Below are positions 60,601 to 64,000 of a DNA stretch of 64,000 nt, piece after piece. This DNA is from Paramicrobacterium sp051513965 (GTDB taxonomy: Bacteria > Actinomycetota > Actinomycetes > Actinomycetales > Microbacteriaceae), in assembly GCF_051513965.1 (NCBI RefSeq), contig NZ_CP195847.1, forward strand, positions 2,542,001-2,606,000, written 5' to 3'. The number at the start of each line of letters is the position of its first letter. The first letter of the stretch is position 1. The notes under the pieces are model-generated. The model saw only the letters and a program-made list of their open reading frames with translations. It was not told the origin of the DNA and made no database searches. The position numbers and the translations under genes were made by a program.

Positions 60601-61210
60601 GCAGGCGAGCGACGCGACGACGGTAGACGGGCGCGATGTCGCGCAGCCTGTGCTCACTGTGGCTGCCGTCGCCGAGGATCAGCCGTGCGACAGGGCTGAC
60701 GCGGATGCCGAGCTCGGCCATCTTCTCGCCGTACGCCGCGAGCTGAAGGAGCGCAGTGATCTTCGGCGAGCGCGCGAGCTTTGTGTCTTGCACTTCGTAG
60801 CTGCCATCAGGCATCCGCACGATGAAGTCAGCGAACCCCACGAACGAGCCATCCCAGAACGTCGCTTGGAAGATGACGTCTGCGCCGGATTCGAAGGCGC
60901 GGATCGTCGCCTCTGCGGCATCCTGCAAGAGCTCAGCCGACATCGACGCCGGCCGCTCGATCTCGATGACGCCCGCCCCGTACTGCTCGCGGTAGTGCTG
61001 CAGCACGCGCTCTTCATGCTCGTCCCCGAGGGCCGACGAGCGCTTATTCATGGCGTCGCGCTCGTCGACGATGGGAGGGATGCGGCCGAGCTTGGCGTCG
61101 AGGCCGCGGAGGAATGCCCACTCGCATCGAGAAGCCTGCGTCAGGTCACTGGCGCTGGTGACGATGTGAGGCGCGGCGGATGCCTTCGCGGTGTCGTGCA
61201 GAAAGAACAT
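57629..61210 (-). CDS. TM0106-type RecB-like nuclease fused to an SF1 helicase
   Basis: 1193 residues with four parts. Residues 15-240 are a RecB-like nuclease: Asp128, then EVQDTKLA (139-146), with Cys29 plus Cys227, 230 and 233 placed like the Fe-S cluster of AddB/Cas4 nucleases. Residues 245-290 look like a helix-hairpin segment. Residues 325-540 are an RNase H/exonuclease-like domain (DIFFDFEGDPLYGEQ ... YNEYDCVSTMRLRDW). From about 790 an SF1 helicase follows: VQGPPGTGKT, VVDEAGQYSLG, LLGDPQQLPQVSQG, VGTVDKFQGQEA, NVSISRAQ. This suits DNA end processing or repair. GAGGGGAG precedes the ATG. Confidence 0.9.
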   Translation of the reverse strand: MFFLHDTAKASAAPHIVTSASDLTQASRCEWAFLRGLDAKLGRIPPIVDERDAMNKRSSALGDEHEERVLQHYREQYGAGVIEIERPASMSAELLQDAAEATIRAFESGADVIFQATFWDGSFVGFADFIVRMPDGSYEVQDTKLARSPKITALLQLAAYGEKMAELGIRVSPVARLILGDGSHSEHRLRDIAPVYRRRVARLQRIIDERLAEAEPLAWGAPTYAACGRCDLCEAAVHEHRDVLLVAGLSVRQRGRLRDAGIETIDALAEASGPVPDMTDSTFTGLREQARLQLESAHRPGDEAAMPAVRVFAPEALAAIPEPDEGDIFFDFEGDPLYGEQRADGTTEWGLDYLFGLIEPDGTFRAFWAHSFGEERQALLDFLEYVRDRRSKHPNMHIYHYASYERTHLLSIAARHGVGEAAVDELLRAHVLVDLYPIVKHSIRVGSRSYSIKKLEPLYMGDEQREGYVTTAGDSITEYAELSELRAAGEAGDTDAAAEAQRMLESIADYNEYDCVSTMRLRDWLLGFAREAGVTPLGAADRDEVDIEPSPLHDALIRYAGDPLDPERTADQAALAISAAAIDYHRREQKSFWWAHFSRLVDPIDDWADTRDCFVIDRAVLDADWYREGRQRSDRRHLIVRGSWAPGSTVKPGAKPFALYEQPAPWSDARSDPGARVARQVTILEVLDDGRILLEETLARDVDPYSVMPVALTPESPPRPGTQVDAIAWWGQNIVDALDEAGVTPDSDPADIAVALPAEPVLDLLRRVPPRTHSGTLPRTGDNLRDVTNAVLDLDESYLAVQGPPGTGKTYLASHLIAELVRRHKWKIGVVSQSHAVVENVLDRVVTSAGLDAELVGKALKAGDDADNHAFTPLDKKQYLTFDLDHDATGYVIGGTAWDFSNPARFGKRSLDLLVVDEAGQYSLGSTIAASVAARNLVLLGDPQQLPQVSQGTHPEPVDESALGWVSAGHDVLPDDLGYFLAESRRMRDEVTEVVSALSYEGALRSHECAGDRRLEHVSPGLHVHPVEHVGNATSSAEEASHVVDIVRDHLGLLWTDPSEERASDPLTERDIIVVSPYNAQVAEIREALDTAGFADVRVGTVDKFQGQEAVISIISLAASDPVEVPRGMGFLLMKNRLNVSISRAQWAAHLVYSPALTEYLPSTPDEVAQLSAFITMVDAAQHSLTAPRTGVV

Positions 61211-61262
61211 AGGCTCCCCTCGGATGGTGCCCTCTCACACTATTGCGAGGGTCAGACATCGC

Positions 61263-61298
61263 GACTGCGCCCGCCCCACTCTGTTGACGAGCGCAGTC
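61263..61298 (-). terminator. Hairpin after the ABC-2 permease gene
   Basis: 8-base arms (GACTGCGC 61263-61270, GCGCAGTC 61291-61298) around 20 bases, in the 93-base gap between the permease stop and the nuclease-helicase start. It probably ends the ABC operon. Confidence 0.45.
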
Positions 61299-61303
61299 TC
61301 GAT

Positions 61304-62023
61304 TCAGCGGGCCTGCGCCCTGCGGACGAGGACCGACCAGACTCCGCCCGCGATGACGGCAACGACGGCGAGCACGAGCATCCACTGCCACCACTCGGCG
61401 CTCAGCAGCGAGAGCAGCCACTCACCGAACGGGTCGTTCAGCGACGCGATCATGACGACAATGAGGCCGAGCAGCACGAGCACGGCGAAGAAGATCCAGA
61501 GGGCGAAGGCGCCCCAGCGATTCACCATCGTCGAGAGCGCGGCGCCCACGAAGATCGCCGCGGTGATCAGGATGAACGTCTGCACGAGCGTCTGCCATGC
61601 GGGACCCGTCCCCGTGTACACGACGTTGAAGAAGCGGATATGGAGCCCCCACCCGCGTGTCGCGACCTCGATCAGCTTGCCGATCGTGACGAAGACCGCG
61701 AAGCCGAGAGCGGTGCCGAGGAAGACGAGGGTCGTGCCGCGCGTGAACTCGTTGCGTGTGAGGCCGAGCCCTGTCGCAAGCGGGAAGTACTGCGTCATGG
61801 CGCCCACGCCGAGCCCCATGAGGGGCCCGAGCAGGGCGAAGATCGCGCCGTTCCACTGCATCCCCTGATACATGTCGACGAGGTCCTGCCCGCCCGTGAC
61901 GATATTCGCGATGATGCCGATCGCGAGTACGACGGTGAATGAGAATCCGGCGATCATGAGCGGTTGCCCGATGACGGTGAATCTGTTGGCCGTGTGGAGC
62001 TTCACCACTGATGTGATTCGCAT
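61304..62023 (-). CDS. ABC-2-type membrane protein of the YtrA-linked ABC system
   Basis: 239 residues, about six hydrophobic segments, with FTVIGQPLMIAGFSFTVVLA at the N-terminus and MTQYFPLATGLGLTRNEFTR as a conserved loop seen in permeases that partner YtrB-like ATPases. It is the last gene of a GntR-ATPase-permease operon. Export of a drug or lipid-like compound is the usual guess. Its ATPase partner is interrupted by a stop codon. Confidence 0.85.
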   Translation of the reverse strand: MRITSVVKLHTANRFTVIGQPLMIAGFSFTVVLAIGIIANIVTGGQDLVDMYQGMQWNGAIFALLGPLMGLGVGAMTQYFPLATGLGLTRNEFTRGTTLVFLGTALGFAVFVTIGKLIEVATRGWGLHIRFFNVVYTGTGPAWQTLVQTFILITAAIFVGAALSTMVNRWGAFALWIFFAVLVLLGLIVVMIASLNDPFGEWLLSLLSAEWWQWMLVLAVVAVIAGGVWSVLVRRAQAR

Positions 62024-62034
62024 GGGAGCGCCTT

Positions 62035-62916
62035 TCAGACGGTGACCGAGGAACGCTCGGCCTTCGTGGTCAGATGGACGATGAGGTTCTGCAGCGAAAC
62101 GGGCGTCACGGCGAGACCGGCGTCGTCGGCTCGCGCCTCGTCGCCGCCCTCCGCGACGATCGTCGCGGAGACGAGACCACCCAGCTGCTCGCGCGCCAGC
62201 ACCTCGTGGTCGGAGACGAATGCATTGACAGCATCCGCCCGACCCGCGACCTGCATCGCGCTGCCGCGCAGATCATCTGTGTCGGAGTCAAGCATGACTC
62301 GGCCCTCATCGATGACGATGACGTGCTCGAGAAGGTTCGCCGCCTCATCGATGTGGTGCGTCGACAGCACGACGGTGCGCGGGTGCTCCGCGAAGTCCTC
62401 GAGCAGACGATCATAGAAGATCTGCCGCGCGACGGCATCCAAGCCCAGATACGGCTCGTCGAAGAACGTCAGCGGGGCCCGCGACGCGAGGCCGATGACG
62501 ATTCCCACGGCGCTGAGCTGCCCGCGCGAGAGCTTCTTCATATTGCGTGAGATCGGCAGGCGGAAGTCCGCGACGAGACGCTCGGCGAACGCGGCATCCC
62601 AATGTGGCTACACGGATGCCGCGACGGCGAGAACCTCCTTCGCGCGGAAGTTGTCGGGGTAGCGCTGGCTCTCCTGGATGAAGCAGGTGCGTGCGAGGAT
62701 GTCGGCGTTCTCGACCGGGTTCTCTCCGAACAGCGTCATCTCGCCGTGAGAGGCGAAGACCTGACCAGTGAGAAGCTTCATGAGAGTCGTCTTGCCGGCG
62801 CCGTTTCGCCCGAGAAGGCCGTAGATGCGGTCTTCCTCGAGGTTCAGGGAGACTCCGTCGACCGCGCGGGCGTCTTTGTAGATCTTCGCAAGGTCACGAG
62901 TTTCGATGGCGATCAT
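62035..62916 (-). pseudogene. ABC transporter ATPase (YtrB-like) interrupted by an in-frame amber codon
   Basis: A continuous reading frame of 294 codons apart from one TAG at 62608-62610. Upstream part: 102 residues, MIAIETRDLAKIYKDARAVD, Walker A LLGRNGAGKTTLMKLL, Q-loop ESQRYPDNF, ending LAVAASV. Downstream part in the same frame: PHWDAAFAERLVADFRLP, then the signature KKLSRGQLSAVGIVIGL, Walker B LTFFDEPYLGLDA and the H-loop STHHID. Family members carry Y-P-x-W-D at the junction, so TAC (Tyr) changed to TAG is the simple explanation. Without readthrough the ATPase is dead. Its start overlaps the regulator stop (ATGA). Confidence 0.88.
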
Positions 62917-63272
62917 GAGCGGGCCTCTTTCGTGATGATGTCAATGAGCTCATCGGCGGAGATGCCCAGCTTGCGGGCCTCCTGCATGAGCGGGGCGACG
63001 TACTCTTCGGCGAATCCCTGACGACGGGACTCCATGAGCGCCTGTTTGGCGCCAGCTGAGACGAACATGCCGATGCCCCTTCTCTTATAGAGAACCCCGG
63101 AGTCGACGAGGCGGTTCAGCCCCTTGCCCGCGGTCGCGGGATTAATGCGCAGGAACGCGGCGAGCTCGTTCGTGGACGGCACGGCGGTCTCCTCCGGATA
63201 GGTTCCGTCGAGGATGTCGTTCTCGATCTGCTCTGCGATCTGAACGAAAAGCGGCCGACCTTCGTCGAGCAT
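62913..63272 (-). CDS. GntR-family regulator, YtrA type
   Basis: 119-residue repressor. The winged helix reads GRPLFVQIAEQIENDILDGT, VPSTNELAAFLRINPATAGK and GLNRLVDSGVLYKRRGIGMF, followed by the short YtrA-type dimerisation tail (EARKLGISADELIDIITKEA). I choose the ATG at 63272 because GGAGG lies 8 bases upstream; a TTG at 63302 would extend it by ten residues. It overlaps the ATPase gene by 4 bases and lies beside a perfect palindrome that should be its operator. Confidence 0.9.
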   Translation of the reverse strand: MLDEGRPLFVQIAEQIENDILDGTYPEETAVPSTNELAAFLRINPATAGKGLNRLVDSGVLYKRRGIGMFVSAGAKQALMESRRQGFAEEYVAPLMQEARKLGISADELIDIITKEARS

Positions 63273-63288
63273 CCGCGTCACCTCCATG

Positions 63289-63333
63289 GGTTCATTACTC
63301 AACTAATGAACCACATAACCAAGAGGCTGTCAA
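63289..63333 (-). promoter_or_regulatory. Operator and promoter of the YtrA-type operon
   Basis: Perfect 9-base arms GGTTCATTA (63289-63297) and TAATGAACC (63304-63312). On the minus strand a consensus -35 TTGACA (63328-63333) is followed after about 17 bases by TTCATT inside the palindrome, so the repressor covers the -10. Confidence 0.75.
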
Positions 63334-63376
63334 GACGCGGCTTCGCCCCCTCACCCTCTTCGACGATCCACTGTCG

Positions 63377-64000
63377 TCACTGACGCCACACGAGGTACGG
63401 GGCCACCGCGAGCAGCACTCCGGCGAGAACATAGGCGAGAACCCGGGCAGACACGCGGCGAGCGATGATCCAGCCGAGCACCACTCCCAGGAGTTCGGGA
63501 ACACCGATGAGTGCCGCGATTCCAAGATCGATTGACCCGGATGCCGCGTACCCGACGCTCCCGACTGCGGCGATCACGATCGATTGCACCTGCGCGGCTG
63601 CGAGCGCCGTGAGCAGCGGCATGCGGAACACGAGCAGCAGCGGCACAGCGAGCATCGGCCCGCCGACGCCGAAGATGCCGCTGATGATCGCGACCAGGAA
63701 TCCGATCAGGACGATGACGACCGGCGCCGGCCCCGAGCTCTCTCCCACGGTGTGCTCTGCACCGCGCGCCTGGCGCGCAAGCACAAGAATCGCGACGACG
63801 GCCACGAAGACCGCGAGGAGAAGCTGGAAGCGGCTCGCCGACAGCATCCCGTTGATGAGCACACCGAGCGGTGCTCCGACGATGGCCGCGACGCTGAGAA
63901 GGGCTGCGGCACGTCGGGCGTCGCGGCTGGCGAGGTGGCGAGACCGAGCAAAGGCGATCGTGCCGACGATGCCCGTGGCCACGTTGGTGATCATCGCCGT
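63377..64000 (-). CDS. TauE/SafE (TSUP) family permease, 5' end outside window
   Basis: C-terminal 205 or more residues of a TSUP transporter (sulfite, organosulfonate or other anions), running off the right edge. Two copies of the family's helix pattern are visible: MITNVATGIVGTIAFARSRH with ASRDARRAAALLSVAAIVGA and, in the second half, ISGIFGVGGPMLAVPLLLVF with FRMPLLTALAAAQVQS. The Met at 63994 is internal, not the start. The final residues APYLVWRQ end it. No sulfur genes are adjacent. Confidence 0.88.
   Translation of the reverse strand, partial: TAMITNVATGIVGTIAFARSRHLASRDARRAAALLSVAAIVGAPLGVLINGMLSASRFQLLLAVFVAVVAILVLARQARGAEHTVGESSGPAPVVIVLIGFLVAIISGIFGVGGPMLAVPLLLVFRMPLLTALAAAQVQSIVIAAVGSVGYAASGSIDLGIAALIGVPELLGVVLGWIIARRVSARVLAYVLAGVLLAVAPYLVWRQ

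Noticed and set aside
62608..62610. Amber codon as pyrrolysine insertion or other programmed recoding
   Set aside because: No pylT/pylS genes or recoding structure are visible, and family members simply have Tyr there. A mutation or sequencing error is more economical.

Overview
The window is high-GC, gene-dense DNA from an actinomycete, most likely Microbacteriaceae (Microbacterium-like). The reasons are the codon use (almost only G/C in third positions), the GTG and TTG starts, -10 hexamers placed 5-8 bases before many start codons (leaderless transcripts), Microbacterium-type gene content, and a striking excess of the heptamer GGATGCC/GGCATCC. I see no rRNA, tRNA, prophage, transposase or CRISPR array. 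It reads as ordinary chromosome with catabolic, transport and stress genes.

Layout. 1-2.2 kb: a sugar ABC importer (binding lipoprotein cut by the edge, two permeases). 2.3-10.9 kb: tRNA CCA-adding enzyme, a SulP anion transporter, a SWIM/SNF2 helicase, pyruvate oxidase and a DUF2185 protein. 11-14.3 kb: ArsR regulator plus SRPBCC protein, an MFS drug exporter and two small proteins. 14.3-25.6 kb: MscS channel, TetR divergent from a GH2 beta-galactosidase with a clean operator between them, a rubredoxin-like/MBL protein, a DEAD-box helicase, a carboxylesterase and a secreted lysozyme-like protein. 25.6-31.2 kb: dGTPase, AI-2E family permease, NAD(P)HX epimerase, an unknown protein, an NmrA-like reductase, and a pair of SMR exporters behind a guanidine-III riboswitch. 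31.4-41 kb: MFS exporter, alpha/beta hydrolase, flavin monooxygenase, a TTG-started left-handed beta-helix protein, a multicopper oxidase lipoprotein, M18 aminopeptidase and a quinone oxidoreductase.

41-44.5 kb is a copper-response cluster: a CopB-type ATPase with a His-rich tail, a small unknown protein of four GDPG repeats, CsoR, and CopZ with extra cysteines. Two CsoR-type boxes are present. 44.6-51 kb: MarR regulator, VanZ-RDD membrane protein, P-loop kinase, SDR, a second quinone oxidoreductase and an FMN/FAD old-yellow-enzyme protein lacking one Fe-S ligand. 51-57.3 kb: an alpha-glucoside operon (binding lipoprotein, two permeases, GH13 glucosidase) divergent from a ROK repressor. 57.3-64 kb: pterin dehydratase, a TM0106-type nuclease-helicase, a YtrA-type GntR/ABC operon whose ATPase carries an in-frame amber codon, and a TauE/SafE permease cut by the right edge.

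Intergenic space holds the most unusual material. There are several long hairpins at gene ends. One pair shares almost the same sequence with a compensating base-pair change in the stem. Another pair (5.3 and 48.8 kb) is a dispersed repeat in opposite orientations, and the second copy supplies the last codons of a gene. The best-supported regulatory RNA is the guanidine-III riboswitch at about 31.2 kb.
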